A model generated the notes under the pieces. The model did not search any database and was not told where the DNA came from. It was given only the letters and a program-made list of their open reading frames with translations. A stretch of 64,000 nt of DNA from Sclerotinia nivalis (lineage: Eukaryota > Ascomycota > Leotiomycetes > Helotiales > Sclerotiniaceae). Below, one piece after another: positions 9,521 to 22,008 of the stretch (its first letter is position 1; every line of letters begins with the position of its first letter). Position numbers and translations under genes: made by a program. The DNA is taken from the NCBI GenBank assembly GCA_029531795.1, contig JAPEIS010000015.1:744001-808000 (forward strand), read 5' to 3'.

Positions 9521-12500
9521 GTAGGAAAACCTTGTTGGTGAGTTTGATAGATGTATTGTATATCTATTAGAAGGCTACGATACTTGTTTTACGGAGGCAG
9601 TGGAAATGTTGTGGTGTTCCAAAGAATAAATTTATCTTAGACAAGTTGATAGGTTGTTATAGTTAAGACTTTGCAGAAAGCTTTATATAAAAGGAGAAGT
9701 TAGCGAGATTGGTTTCGATCTACTTTGCTCCAGCTTAGTTTGTACATCAGTAAACACGACGGAAACAGTTACGGGGTGATTAAGTTGAAGTTGCGCATTT
9801 TATTCTAAACTAGGTTGAATCGGAGTGGTTATATAGACCCTTTTGGAGTCACGTTACCCGCCTCCTTTTTGGTACGGTAACTACATCCGACAAGCGTATC
9901 AACAGAAAAATGACAAGATGATAACAAGAGTACTATACCCAAACAATAGTACAGCAAACGATTAAATAAATCATTTTCCACTACCTGAATTCAAATAGGA
10001 GGAAGCCTGATCTTTCACTACACCTACTGTATAGAAAAACATATTCACTATTTACTCAAAGCTTGTTAATACATGTCTTTAGATTGATTAAAAGCAATAC
10101 AAACTAATTTCTATTCGATATTGAAATAGTATTCACATTTTAGATCGAAGTGTATTGACATTATACATCACGGAAAATGCAGCCCATTAACTTTTGCTTC
10201 TGGGAGTTAGGTCATTGTGATTTATGATTACAATCTACATCAACTCACAACATTTTCGTCAAATACCATAAATGATGTACAAAAAGGGTAAAGATATTGA
10301 GCTATTTCCTAGCCATTAGAGAGTGTGGATATATAGATAAATAGAGAATGGTGACATTGGAATTCAGGAAATCGTGCTTCCCGCCTCATTATTGATATCA
10401 GATACCAGACCATTTCCATTGCCCAGAAATAGTGCGGGAAAACTAGTGGGACCACAGAACTCGGGGACTTCTTTTGACGCTGAAGCACAATCTACTCTTA
10501 CATCCATATACGCAGAAGTTCTTGGTGGCGCTAGAGAGTTGTTCTTGGCACCTTCCACGGGACAAGAATCGTCAGGTAATGAGTTTTGGACGAATGGTCA
10601 TGATTAGGAGGATGCGAGGGATATGTAAAATTTGTGGCGGCACCCTTCATTGGCACCTCAAACAAATTGGTATTGTATAATCACAACATTTTTTCGTCTT
10701 TCGGCAGAGTTCAAAAGCCTGATCTTTACGTTTTTTGCATCGAGGGCATGGAGAAGTTGAGATAGGAGAAGTTGGTATTAACATTATTTGTAAATTTAGC
10801 CGAAGCGGGATGAATTGTTTGTCACAAATTACCTAAACATCATTACTAAATAGTGATCATGATGGAAGAACACCATGGGAAAGAAGTGTACGATGTTTAT
10901 GTGAGGGCACCCATACATGGATGATAAAATCAAGATCAACCCAAGCGCTTAGACTGAAAAATACTGACAGCAGCATCGTCATCATATCCAGAAAACCTTG
11001 GGATATTCCCGAATTCTCTTGCATGTGGTATGGACAGGTATTGGTTTGCCGAGATTTGAAGAAACAAGTGATCAGCATTTACGATGTCGATCAATTCTCG
11101 GAAGGTTGGCTGAACTGGTTGGGACCTGCCTTTGATTCAATCACTTTCCAATACCAATAGCATGATATTTAGAATTAACGTTCCAGTCCATCTAAATGTT
11201 TTCGTGGCTCCCCAAAATGCAAGAAGAGTTTATAGTTAGGAAGTAGTCAGCTTCTTCATGGCTCCAAGTAACAATTTCCTCCCACAAAACTCAATACCCG
11301 GTGTTCGGCGTGAAGGTCGAGCAAAGTTAAAGCTTAAGCACCTAGCGATCTCAAATATGTCTTCCTTTTTTTGAGTATCAACTGAAACTGGAAGACTTAC
11401 ATAACGGCGAGGAAGACTTCTTCCAAGTCGCTGCGAAGCCGAAGCCATGAGAATGTCTGGGCCCGGACAGGCTCCCACTTTCAACATGTGAAGGTCTAAC
11501 ATGAATATCTAAGAAGTATCTGGGATACACGCTCGATTCATATATTTCAGCGCCCACTCTTCAAATTTTCCTTGCCCTTGCTAGCATTTCTGCAAACGCT
11601 TTCTCGGCGGCTAATATATAACTCGAGTGAGTTTGTCCCGCGGCTCGCCACACTATTCGAAATACTTGTATCAGATTTTATTGATGAAGTAATATACCTA
11701 ATCTCGGAGTTCAAATCAAATCCTCGAACGCAATCTGCATCATTCGTGGTGAAAGTCTATGCTCAATGGGTCATCGTGAAAAAGTGATGAGCATGACAGC
11801 GAGCAGCCAACCGGCCCATCTTTCCACCTACACTATTGGCAGCAATTTTGCAATAAGACAATTCCTTACTTATTAGGAAATCAATTCTTTTCATCATTTT
11901 ACTCGATTTTTATATCTAGAAGTTCCACTCCAATTTTCGATTTTGTTGCCTGCGACTCTCTTTCTCCACAATCCAACTTTTTATCTAGTACCTTGCCTCA
12001 CGTTCTTCTTCACAATCTGAAAATAGAAATCCGGGGTAATATTTATCTGGCGGCAAAATTCCATCCCGAGCCAAGCCGGGGAGATTGAAAATTATGCTAA
12101 AAAGTCCGTAAATCACCATTCTATATGAAGGCTGATGAGCGTAGAATTCCTTTAACAACGCCTCTTCTCTTTTCCACATTTTTTAGCCTTAATTTTAGAT
12201 CCTACGAAGCATTAGATCAATAGCATGCCCAAGTACCCAACCTGACGGATGCGTAACGCCTTCGGCTCGTGCCCACTCCCAACGCCTCGGTGTCTACCTC
12301 TACCACAATATTAAAGGTATGCTATGCTCGATTTCCGGATTGGATCCTCACAAACTATTCATATTATCTATCTTCACTCATGTCCATCTACTCATCTCGT
12401 TCCCATCCTGTCCGCCAGTTCTTTTCTGATTGTTATTGGAAAGTTATTTTTCTAGTCGTCGATATTATTGTAGAGAAATATCGATAATGGAGAAATAATC

Positions 12501-13245
12501 GCTGTGTGGATGAAAATATCTCGAAACGTGAGTTCACTCTTGAGAAATGATACGGGGACGTGGAGAACCGAACTTTTGGGCATTGAGATTGAATGTAGCT
12601 GATTTCAAGCTACAGGAATATCTCCAGACACTAACGTGAACAAGACATCCTTCGCCCCAAAACGCATCAAACCAAATACACACCCTCCCTGTTACCCCCA
12701 AGTTCGTATCCCACCCACAAAAACCCTTCATCATCCAAAATCACCCCTAACAGTAATGCCCAGCCAAACCATCACCTCATCCCAAACTACACCACCATAC
12801 AAAACCCCAACTCAAACCCGTTTACATTCCCACGAACCACCCAGAAAATATCGAGTACTACTACTATTCAGTCCATGTTGTCGAGTCAGAATACAACGCT
12901 TACGCTTATGACCCAGGACCCGGCTGCGGATTTTATTTTGGGAAGTCCACTTGAGGGTAGTTGTAGTTAGTGGGTTTGTTCTTTTTGTTGTTTGACTTTT
13001 TGGAAGGGGGCTACTATGGAGGGTCTGGTTGGATTTCGTGTATATAGATATTTATCAGTCGAGGGTCATATTGTACGCGGTTTTGAGGTTGTTAATAAAA
13101 ACAAGGGAGAGGATATGCGAGGTTATTAGGAGAGAAAATCTGGGAATCACCAAAAAGTACAAGCATTGATCGAATCATTAATATGGTAATATTTTGCTAG
13201 ATTTCGTGATCGTGTAAAAAATTGCAATATCCGGGGATAGATGAC
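9521..13245. other. Gene-poor stretch
   Basis: Several short frames, none convincing: overlapping frames on both strands at 10364-10680, a plus-strand frame at 10921-11160, minus-strand frames at 11236-11502 and 11985-12179. Some of these, for example 10921-11160 with a run of aromatic-rich sequence ending LGPAFDSITFQYQ, could be gene relics. I could not link them by splice signals or assign a family. The promoter of the 8537-9520 gene should lie just above 9520. Confidence 0.4.
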
Positions 13246-14556
13246 CTAAGCTTTCTCGCACACGACAACAAATGGTGCAATGATAGAACCAAAGAATAAC
13301 CGTCCCGTTTTAAGGTCATGTACCACCGAAGTAGTGACCGACAAAACCTTAGCCTCAATATCCTCCAGAATCTTCGTAACCACATATCTCCACCCTCCAT
13401 TTTCAGTATCAAACTTTCTTATCCTAAAAGCCGTAGCAGGAACACTGACAGTAGGATCATCCAGCGACTTAAAAACTTTTAGAACGTCCGGCAATCCAGC
13501 TGCTAGAATGTCGCCATTGGCATCCACGGATAAATTGTCCAAGGGCATGTGGAGATCGATTTCGTCGATTTGGGTAAATGTATGGTTGGATTCGAGAGAG
13601 TAAACAGAAATCTTCCCTTTGATAGTTGAGGCTACGTAGTAAAGCCCGTCTTGTCCTCGAACTATACCATTGGGGAAACGATTAGAGGGGCCACCATGAC
13701 ATTGATTGTCCGATCCACACATGGCAATATTCCCTCCCCCAATGATCATAGACAATGAGCGAATCTATGCATGGATCAGCAAAATTAGAATGAAATGTTG
13801 ATATTCAAAGTCTACTTACAAGTCCGGTTTTAGTTGAATGATCATTGGTGATTACGAACCCACCATCTCGAGTGGCAGCAATGTTATTTGGGGTTTTGAT
13901 AATTGGATTGGCAACGGTCTTAACAAACTCCAGGTTTCTAGATCCGGGAACCAAGTCAAAAACTTCCACAGTCGAGTTTGCTCCTAAATTTGTTGCATCG
14001 AGGAAATTTCCCGATTCATCAACAGGGGGTCTGTGATTGATCATCCAAAATCTGAGCCGAGAATCAGGCAAGAATTCAATGTCGAACCCGTGAACATCAA
14101 TAGATTTGTGATTATCCACACCTTTATATCCTCCGGTAATTTCTAACTGATGAAGACCATAGAGTCCATCCTCTCCTGGCTCATCAATCTTGAGTACCGA
14201 CACGTGATCTTCCGAAGTTCTTTTGGATACATTGTGAAGGTTTCCTCTAGCCGTTTTGTAAGAATTTATGCAATATACATAGAACAGATTTTGGCTCACG
14301 CAGGAACCCACCCGCTTCGGCTTTCGACTGTTGAACATGCAGCATACAGTGCACGACCCTCATGATCAAGAAAGAGATCTTCGCAAGCAGATAAAAGAGG
14401 ATGTTCAAGTCGTCGACACGTGTACGGATAGTCTTCAAGATGGTTATGAAGTCGTCCTATTCCGAAGTTGAGGTAAAGCCAGTCCTTCAGAATGGTTTGA
14501 TAGAAAACACCGAAAAGGACAGTTAGGGTCCCCAAAATTATTGTTTTCGAACCCAT
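13246..14556 (-). CDS. Paraoxonase/arylesterase-like six-bladed propeller protein (400 aa)
   Basis: Three exons on the minus strand: 14556-14300, 14246-13820 and 13764-13246, with introns of 53 and 55 bases. The sum is 401 codons with stop, about the size of animal PON proteins. A hydrophobic stretch at residues 5-22 looks like an uncleaved signal anchor, as in PON1. Calcium-site residues of the family appear in order: CEDLFLD (E59, D60), HGFD (H138), PNNIA (N206/N207), TNDHS (H222), FPNGIV (N260) and LDNLSVDANGD (D304, N305). Family members hydrolyse lactones and aryl esters; the actual substrate here cannot be told. The first intron follows VPA and restores the frame into GNLHNVS. The neighbouring upstream minus frames at 14587-14902 do not join this gene. 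Confidence 0.88.
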
Positions 14557-15523
14557 CGTTTAAAGGATGGGGTGTAGATGATGTTATCAACTGAGAGGAC
14601 TCATCCAATTAGTTCCGTAATTCGCAGTTATACAACCTTTATTTGGGCTTCGCAGTTTGTGAAAAGAGGATGTATCAAAATGACGCGATGTAATTATGAA
14701 AAGTGCCATGAGGACTTCCTCCATATTTGATGGGGTAAGCAATCCTAATCGGCTGAGACCCATATTTTGCCAGCGTGAGACTGTACTCTGTAAGGCTGTA
14801 AAGATATGTGACTTCAGGCATGGTGACGTCTGGGTAGCAAGCGTCATCGCCTCGAATAGGTAGGTGGGTGTACGGATTCATGAAGCGATTTTGAACTTTC
14901 AAAAGCCATAATTTATTTTCAATCTACAATTGATTCTATTCAAAAGTTGTTGGCTTGATTGTCTAATATATGTTGAATGATTCGACTAAATTTGAAGAGA
15001 ACAAATGGATTTTGATGCCATCCAGTTTTTACACGTGGCTACTCATCGACACGTGATCTCACGATAATGTCTAAGCTAACCACCTTGAGCTTGGCGCCGC
15101 ACAATGCTCAAGTGAAATCAAGTGAATTATCGACAGCATCAATCCTATTTTGTTCCCTCTACCAACAACATGATCAGGGAACCACTGTGAAATATGAGTT
15201 CAATTTACTGGAATCATGGACCACTATTCCTTACCGACAGCCTGCCTTTCAAAGGAGAAGACCTCCATAAACCTGATTCCGCGTAATATAATCACTTCCA
15301 AGATTTGGCATGTAAACGTCATATGCAAGAACAAAGAATAACAGGACAGGTAGGTTCAGAGGCGTAGGTTCTTGAACACATAAGAGATCTCGAGATATAT
15401 TTTCCCTTCTCCCTTCCATAACACAGTTCTTCCTGTACATAGAAATTGAATACTTCAATCAAATTGCCTTTCCAGAACAACAACTTTCACCGATAAATCG
15501 TCAACTCATTTCAAACATTCAAC
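14557..15523. other. Intergenic between divergent genes
   Basis: Lies between the divergent paraoxonase-like and small membrane protein genes. Two overlapping minus frames at 14587-14902 show no family features. Two CACGTG palindromes near 15034 and 15049 may be regulatory E-box sites, and the region should hold both promoters. Confidence 0.45.
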
Positions 15524-16012
15524 ATGGCCAACACGGTTCTTGTCGTCCTTGCGACCTTCACAACAATTGCTGTCCTCATTGGCGGCGCATATGCTATGGG
15601 ACTTCTCGACGAATATATTGAGAAAATGGGTGTTTTCGCATTCAAAGTCAAGGCTAAGGCAGAAGCAAAGAAGATGGGCCTTCAAGGTCTTCAAGAAGGC
15701 ACTGACTTTGTCGCAAGTAAGTTACCAACGTGTCCCCTATCTGCTAAAAAATTGCAATTGGTTTTGTCATTGCGTTTGCACATTCCTTGGCCCTTTTCGA
15801 ATGGCCAATGCTAACAATATATCTCTGCAGGTGACTTGAAGGGTAATCAACAGGCACAAAATGTTAAAGAGGGTAAAGGACCAATTGGCGGATTGAAGAA
15901 AGATGGAGAGGGACTCGCAAATGGAATTTTGGGAGGAGCCGACTCTAAGGGAGAAGGATTGGTCGGTGGATTGAAATCCGGTGGAGAGGGATTGACGGGA
16001 AAGCTCTTCTAA
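15524..16012 (+). CDS. Small membrane-anchored protein with Gly/Lys-rich repeat tail (124 aa)
   Basis: Two exons, 15524-15716 and 15831-16012, with a 114-base intron (GTAAGT donor, TGCTAACA branch, CTGCAG acceptor). The product is 124 residues. Residues 4-25 are one hydrophobic segment (VLVVLATFTTIAVLIGGAYA), either a signal peptide or a single membrane anchor. An amphipathic Lys/Ala-rich helix follows (FKVKAKAEAKKMG). After the splice the tail repeats a GL-K-GEGL motif (PIGGLKKDGEGLANGI, then KGEGLVGGLKSGGEGLTGKL). Small proteins of this plan are common hypothetical proteins in ascomycetes; I cannot assign a function. The ATG has a good context (ttcaacATGG). Confidence 0.8.
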
Positions 16013-17771
16013 GGATAACTCTTTCAACGGACTTTCATAGTTCGACGACCTAACGAGCTATGATTACGAATATCACCAAAGTGGCTTATGAATGCGGGGT
16101 TCGGTCGGCTTGATTACTGCAGCCTCATAAACTAAATTGGCTATGAACAACGCCGGCAACGACCGGCAATTTGGTTTCAGGATGTAACGATGGGATGAGC
16201 CGTATTAATAAGGAGTGTAATATTAAGGCGAGGCTGGTTGGCGTTACAATTGGGAATCACAAAATGCAGGAGTTTCTTCCAACTTTATCCCATCCCATCC
16301 CCAAGTGCATGGCCCCCATGGATCCCATCATCAAAATACTCACTGTGACCGTGGTGTGATTCTCCCTTTAACGTGCAGTTTTCCAGAAATATAAATCCAC
16401 TTGAAGCAGTTCATCAGTAAAATGTTCCACCACCAAAGTATTCTCGGAAAAAGGAGTCTCATTTCGGCTCTTGATCAACCTTATTATGCCTTTTGCATTT
16501 CCCATGGCACCAACCCCCAAAACTGTTGACTATTGGCTGCTGTTTTGTCCCACTCCCCTCGTGGTAATCGTAAGCTCCAAGATTTATCGTGAAATTTATG
16601 GAGTCTTGAGTTCTCGTAAGCCTTGTGATGAAGTCACCTCCTTTATACCAAGGAAACCCCTTGTCCCATGGATTTTCTAGAACGAACATGACTACGATAC
16701 CTTGATCATTCCAAGGTTATTTTTAAAAATTGGCTTTCTTTCTGCAACGAAAAATAAATGAAAATAAAATTTGACCGTTCCAAAATAATTGATAGATTTA
16801 CGTACGCTATAGGAATTGGGGGCAAAAAAACTAATAGAGAAAATAGTGTTAAACTAGGTAAGTAAGTGTTTTCTCTACATTAATTTCCTCTCTTTATAGT
16901 TTTGGATCTTGGTTTCAACACCCTTCTCCATTTCTTGATACTTTGTCTTTTTTCCTTCACCTGAACTCCTTCCTGATTCTCCTTCCTGATTCTCCGAATA
17001 GCATAACATCTAATAGATGACATCAGTCACCCATTTACGTCTTTCTTCAAAATCGTCAAACCTTACAACTCCTAAAATCCGGTACTGCATCCTACCGCTC
17101 GGACATCTCTCTCTTACTTGTCCTTGGATCCCGCCCGCCCCTTCCGCAAATCATCGAATACGCGGAATTGATTGGTGATAATCCTAGAAAGAAGCATCGA
17201 AAAGTAAAATTCTAGTAGGACGTTACTCAGCCCGCATCAAGTCTTGCAAGCCAGAAGCAATTGTACCTATCAAGCTTTGCATCTATTCCGTAAATACCGT
17301 TCTAGTTACTGTGAACAACGACCGATTACAACCGATTACGACCCATCCTACGACCCATCCTACGACCCCATCCATTGATCCTGGCCTGATAATATTTGAT
17401 TTTTCTGCATGAAGAGGGCAAAGTCAAAGATTCAAAACCCCTCAATTCCTCCTGGAATTTTCTTGTTTTGTTTTGTTTTGGGGACGACGATGAGAAGGCT
17501 CCTTCTCCTTGAACTTAGAAGCGGAATTTTTTTCTTGAGAATGCGACAAATTTAATTTATAATCAATTTGAAAAAAAAAATTGGAAAATTTGAATTATTC
17601 ATTTACCTCTTTGTTCATCGCTAGCATACATGAGTACAGGAACCTACTTCTACATATCACCTACGCATAGACTGTCGTCATCAATAATCACATCTATCAT
17701 CCCACTTCGAATAGCCTAAACGGGGAACCTTCGCACAGCATAATTGCGAAATCTACCAAACGAAAGGCAAA
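16013..17771. other. Intergenic, no gene seen
   Basis: About 1.75 kb with only short chance frames on both strands near 16459-16689. The stretch 16900-17400 is rich in C/T and contains short direct repeats (TCCTTCCTGATTCTC twice near 16966, and CCATCCTACGACC near 17341). The part just before 17772 should be the promoter and long leader of the Ysc84 gene. Confidence 0.5.
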
Positions 17772-19968
17772 ATGCAAAGAGCAGTTTCATGGCTCCCATC
17801 ATGGGATAGGACTAAAACCACTAGTAAGAAAGGTTTCGACAAGACTTGGGCATGGGCCGATAAATTAGGTGCTCCCGTCAATCGATTGACAAACAAAATT
17901 GGCTCGGAAGCTTTTTGGCCGGTACGTCTTCCCTCATTCTTCAACTCCTTGGTTTTAGATGCTTATGGCGAGGAATAGACATCTTTAGACAAGGAATGCG
18001 ATAAAGCTGCTCGCATTCTAAAAACATTCTGCAGTGAGTCCTTTCGGCCTTCTTCAATTCAATTCTTTTGAGGTTTCCCGCTGACATGACTACGTCGCAG
18101 AGGATGGGTTCTATACAGAAGAAGATCGACCATCTACCCAAGATGGTCCGAATGCGAAGTCTAAGCAGAGGGTTTTGAAGAAGATACCACAAAAGGTTAT
18201 TGAAAATGCGGTAGGCTTGGCTATATTCACAACTATGCGAACTGGTTTATGGATATCGGGAGCCGGTGGATCTGGAGTTTTGATCGCAAGGAAAGAAGAT
18301 GGTACATGGTCGCCCCCTTCTGGAATATTATTACATACCGCAGGTCTGGGATTTCTGGTCGGTGTGGATATTTACGATTGTGTCGTCGTTATCAATAATC
18401 GCAAAACTCTCGAATCTTTCACGAAAATAAGAGCGACTTTAGGAGGAGAAATCAGTGCTGTTGCGGGTCCCGTTGGAATAGGGGGAGTTTTAGAGAACGA
18501 TGGAAACTGGAAACAAGCTAACAAGCCTGTATTCACTTACTTGAAGTCCCGTGGCTTTTACGCAGGTGTGCAAGTGGACGGAACAGTCATTATTGAAAGA
18601 ACCGACGAAAATGAGCGATTTTACGGACAAAGAATTGGAGTTGCAGATATCTTGGCTGGAAAAGTTCGAAATACACCATTCGAAACGAAATTACTCATGG
18701 AAACCGTTAAGGCTGCAGAAGGTAGAGATGATGTAGATACAATGATGTTGGAACAACTAAAAGATGAGCCAGCACCTGGCGATGTGGATTTACAAGCACC
18801 TACCTCGATGATACCAATATTTGGTATACCTGAACCCGATGATCCGGATCCTTTCGGAGTAGTGGCCTTAGAAAATGCCGGACTTGAGATTCGCGAAGCG
18901 GGAACAAAGGCTCGACCAGTTAGCTCACAGTTCGAATACAACCCGGCTCCATCGAGTCCGATTTACACCAGATATAACAGACGAAGTTTCGATACTCAGG
19001 GCGGGAGGAGTAATAGAGAAAGTTACATGTCAGGGAAAACAAGAACAAGTATAGATCGAGGGACACAAACTACTGGGATGGGCACACAAACGGATGATTC
19101 GTTATCCATCAGATCACCCCGCACAATTTCGCCGAGTACGAGTCCAAGTTACAGCGTAGACGACAAAAAGATTATAGAAGAAGATGAAAAGGCGGTTGTG
19201 CTAGAACCGGAAGAAGTCGACTATACAAAAATCAATCTAGGGCCATATCAAAGCTTAAACCACAGTCAAGATTTCGACGGCACGACAATTAATGGCAGTC
19301 CTCCTAACACCGATGAGAGACGACAAAACTCGTTCAATTCGATGGATGACCTCTCGGATGATGAAGATTTTGAAGAAGAGGAAGCAGTAGTTTTCGAGGC
19401 TGCTTCAGCACAAGCTACAGTCATCACGCCACAAGCAATAAAAGCGAGAGGTGGCGTTGTAAATATTCCAAAGAGAGGCCCGCCACCACCATTACCTCCG
19501 AGAAATTCATTGAGAAACAGCAAACTTTCCATTGCTTCCCCAAGCAGTGATAGAAGTACATCAAGAGAAGGTTTTGAAGCAGTCGATGTACATGGCGTCG
19601 AGAGTAGCAATATCAAGAGAAGCAGCTTGGAACAAGCCAGCATCACACCACTCCCTTTCAGCCCGAATAGGAAGAGCTTCGAGCAATTTGAAGCAAGTAT
19701 GGTGCCACTTCCTTTCAGCCCCAACAGAAGGAGTTTCGAGCAAACTCCTATCGTTATGGAGGATGTGGAAACAGAAGAGTCAGGATCTCATGAGCCGGTT
19801 GTCGAGGGGCAACACGAAAAGATCGAATCCGCCAACGAAGACTCTAGCTTCAACGAGAAGATTGAAATAGTCGATGAAGAACACTCGACACAGAGACCTG
19901 CTCTTACTAAAGAAAATGCTGAGTCTTTTCACTCAATTGCTGTAAATATTCCCGGGGGTTGGAATTAG
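17772..19968 (+). CDS. Ysc84/SH3YL1 (DUF500) domain protein (690 aa)
   Basis: Three exons: 17772-17921, 17979-18033 and 18101-19968, with introns of 57 and 67 bases, giving 690 residues. The N-terminal third is a Ysc84/SYLF domain: SLDKECDKAARILKTFC, then the core GLAIFTTMRTG..GAGGSGVLIAR, GFLVGVDIYDCVVVINN, and GPVGIGG. This domain binds phosphoinositides and actin and works at endocytic patches in yeast Ysc84/Lsb3. Those yeast proteins end in an SH3 domain. Here the remaining 420 residues are instead disordered and acidic, with a polyproline site GPPPPLPPRNS near residue 529 (a likely SH3 ligand). A tandem duplication PLPFSPNRKSFEQ / PLPFSPNRRSFEQ lies near 585-615. The splice choices restore the conserved domain start exactly. 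Confidence 0.9.
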
Positions 19969-21690
19969 AAGATGATCACAGAAATGAAAGCATGTACAAG
20001 GAGGACTGACTTTGTATGAATGAATTGGATATTTGGAAATCGGTATATGGATTTGAAGTTTTGGGTATGCGGAGATTCCAATCATAACGGGGTTTGGGGG
20101 TTTGTTATATATGGGATCAGTTGATTTTTACTGGTGTTTGAAGGGTCAGGGATTGTTTGTATGCATGGTTGGGCGCGATATTCGGGATGAATATCTGGTT
20201 GGTCATCTTGGCGGAAAGTTAATGAATCTCTTATATCATTTATGAGGGTTAGAGGTTGGGGTAGCATATCCGTTGATTTGAACGGTTGCATGGATGAGAT
20301 CTGAATGAAAGCTGAGGTGGATGAGGGTTAATATGTAATCTATAATAATTAGATTTAGTCCTGTGGTGAAGAGAATGGAAGTAGTAGCGTGCTGGATCCC
20401 CGGGAACGAGGAAGAGCTGGAAAAGAGCAATGAGGTTTCGGATCTGATGATGGTATATATACACACAATCACGAATGCCATGTCATATTGAATCTTATCC
20501 GTGGTCGTCACGATGTTTTTCCATCATGTGTGGGCCTTGGAGGGTAGGTATGAGGACTGAAGCTGAACTGAGTGAGTCAGCTAGCGCTGTAAGGTGTGGG
20601 ATATTGCGGGACACACGAGCGTATCGAGTAGAGGAGCGCAGAAGTCTGCATGTGTATTTGCAGTATCGAAATATATTTTCTGAGAATGATTGCATATCTG
20701 CTTTTGTTATTCTCATCTTCTTGTCTTCTTGTCTTCAAAATGGTCCCGTGTGAGTTGAGTGAATTATTTGGATACTAAGGAGGAGAAATCTGAGTAAGAG
20801 AGCGGAGTAAGTATGTACTCTATATGAAATCACACTCTACGCCGCTTACCGGAAGATTGAGATTTCCTCTATGTCCTCTCGCCATGCCTGAAACTAGGAC
20901 CATGTTAGTACAAAGTACTATAAATAGTACATACAATTGAAGGGTTTCCGGGTGCCATCCATCAATCATCGATCCACCAGCGAAAAAGAATATGAAAATC
21001 AGTTCGGTTCTTTTATCACGCGATACAAACCCATTCGTGAGTAAAGTGACAATTGGCTATCATGGCTATTAGAGCTGCTATGATTGGTTGAGATTAGGTT
21101 TGGTTTGGTTAGGCATAATGAGTGATTTGAAATCTGAAGGTGAGGGGCTTTGTTCCCATCAACGCGATGCTGGGGCAGAGGGGACGCAGTGTTTTCTCCC
21201 CTAGCCATCATTCTATACTATAGCTATTTCGGGCTCTGTGGGTAGTACTCGCGCGTCCTATCCTTCAAACTCGCAGCATCAAAACGAAATCATCGTGAGG
21301 GTCACGTGATATTTTTCAATCCACCAATCCCCTCATCACTCGATCTACCAGGTGGAAGATACAATAGCCGCTCGGTCAATGTTGTTACATGGTTGTTTAA
21401 AGATAAAGTCTCTATACTCACTCCTCATAACATATACACGGCGACCACATGATCTTCACAATCCCACAAAACAACATCAAAACAAGAACAGGAATCATGT
21501 GTATTTTTTTTTTGGCTGGAGTATAAATACTTCCCCCCATCCTTTTCTCCCATTCTTCTCCATTGATCTCCCTATACCCAAAACTAACACACAATCATCA
21601 TACCAACTAACTACCCAGGCCCCCAAAAACACATCTACCTAAAACTGCACTTCCCAACTAATTCCCCAACCACAACCCCAATCCCCTAAA
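19969..21690. other. Intergenic
   Basis: The first few hundred bases are the presumed 3' end of the Ysc84 gene. The rest has only short frames on both strands that shadow each other. A TATAAAT box at about 21522 and a C-rich, pyrimidine-rich leader (21530-21690) belong to the next gene. Confidence 0.5.
21522..21528 (+). promoter_or_regulatory. TATA-like box for the CAAX-protein gene
   Basis: TATAAAT within GGAGTATAAATACTTCCC, followed by an unusually C-rich leader without ATG until 21691. The spacing (about 165 bases to the ATG) leaves room for a leader of roughly 130 bases. Assignment is by position only. Confidence 0.45.
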
Positions 21691-22008
21691 ATGTGTCTCT
21701 CAATCAAACACATCTACTCCTGCGGCCACGCCACCTACCACCCCCAACCCTGCACCCCCACCACCAATCCCCTCGATTGTCCCTATTTAGAATCTCAAGA
21801 ACTCGACATGGCACGTATGTGCAATAGGTGTTTGACAAAACCGGGTTCCGCGTATGGGGTTGTGGAGGCAAGAGATCGGAGGTTTGAGGCTGGGGTGAGG
21901 AGGAGGATGTTGGAGAGTGACCGGGGGAGGATGGGGAGGACGGGGAGTTTGCGCGATGGACGCGCTGCGCGGAGTGGGAAGGAGGCGGGGTGTTGTGCGG
22001 TTATGTGA
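21691..22008 (+). CDS. Small Cys-rich protein with C-terminal CAAX box (105 aa)
   Basis: A single exon of 105 codons, ATG in good context (ctaaaATG). The N-terminal half has ordered cysteines and histidines: MCLSIKHIYSCGHATYHPQP, then C near 26, DCPYL, and MARMCNRCLTKPG. This resembles many short ascomycete proteins starting MC..I..Y.CGH that may bind zinc. The C-terminal half is Arg/Gly-rich, and the last five residues are CCAVM. The final four fit a CAAX prenylation box with Met in the last place, which favours farnesylation, and the extra cysteine could be palmitoylated. Function unknown; a membrane-tethered small protein is the inference. A TATA-like box lies about 165 bases upstream. Confidence 0.65.
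   Translation: MCLSIKHIYSCGHATYHPQPCTPTTNPLDCPYLESQELDMARMCNRCLTKPGSAYGVVEARDRRFEAGVRRRMLESDRGRMGRTGSLRDGRAARSGKEAGCCAVM

Noticed and set aside
10364..11160. Possible gene relic with overlapping frames
   Set aside because: No motif or splice path joins 10374-10607 with 10921-11160, and the antisense strand is equally open.
14587..14902. Possible extra 5' exon of the paraoxonase-like gene
   Set aside because: The gene already has a proper start with signal anchor at 14556, and these frames do not join in phase or resemble the family.
19266..19724. 152-codon minus-strand frame inside the Ysc84 gene
   Set aside because: It is the antisense shadow of the low-complexity coding tail.
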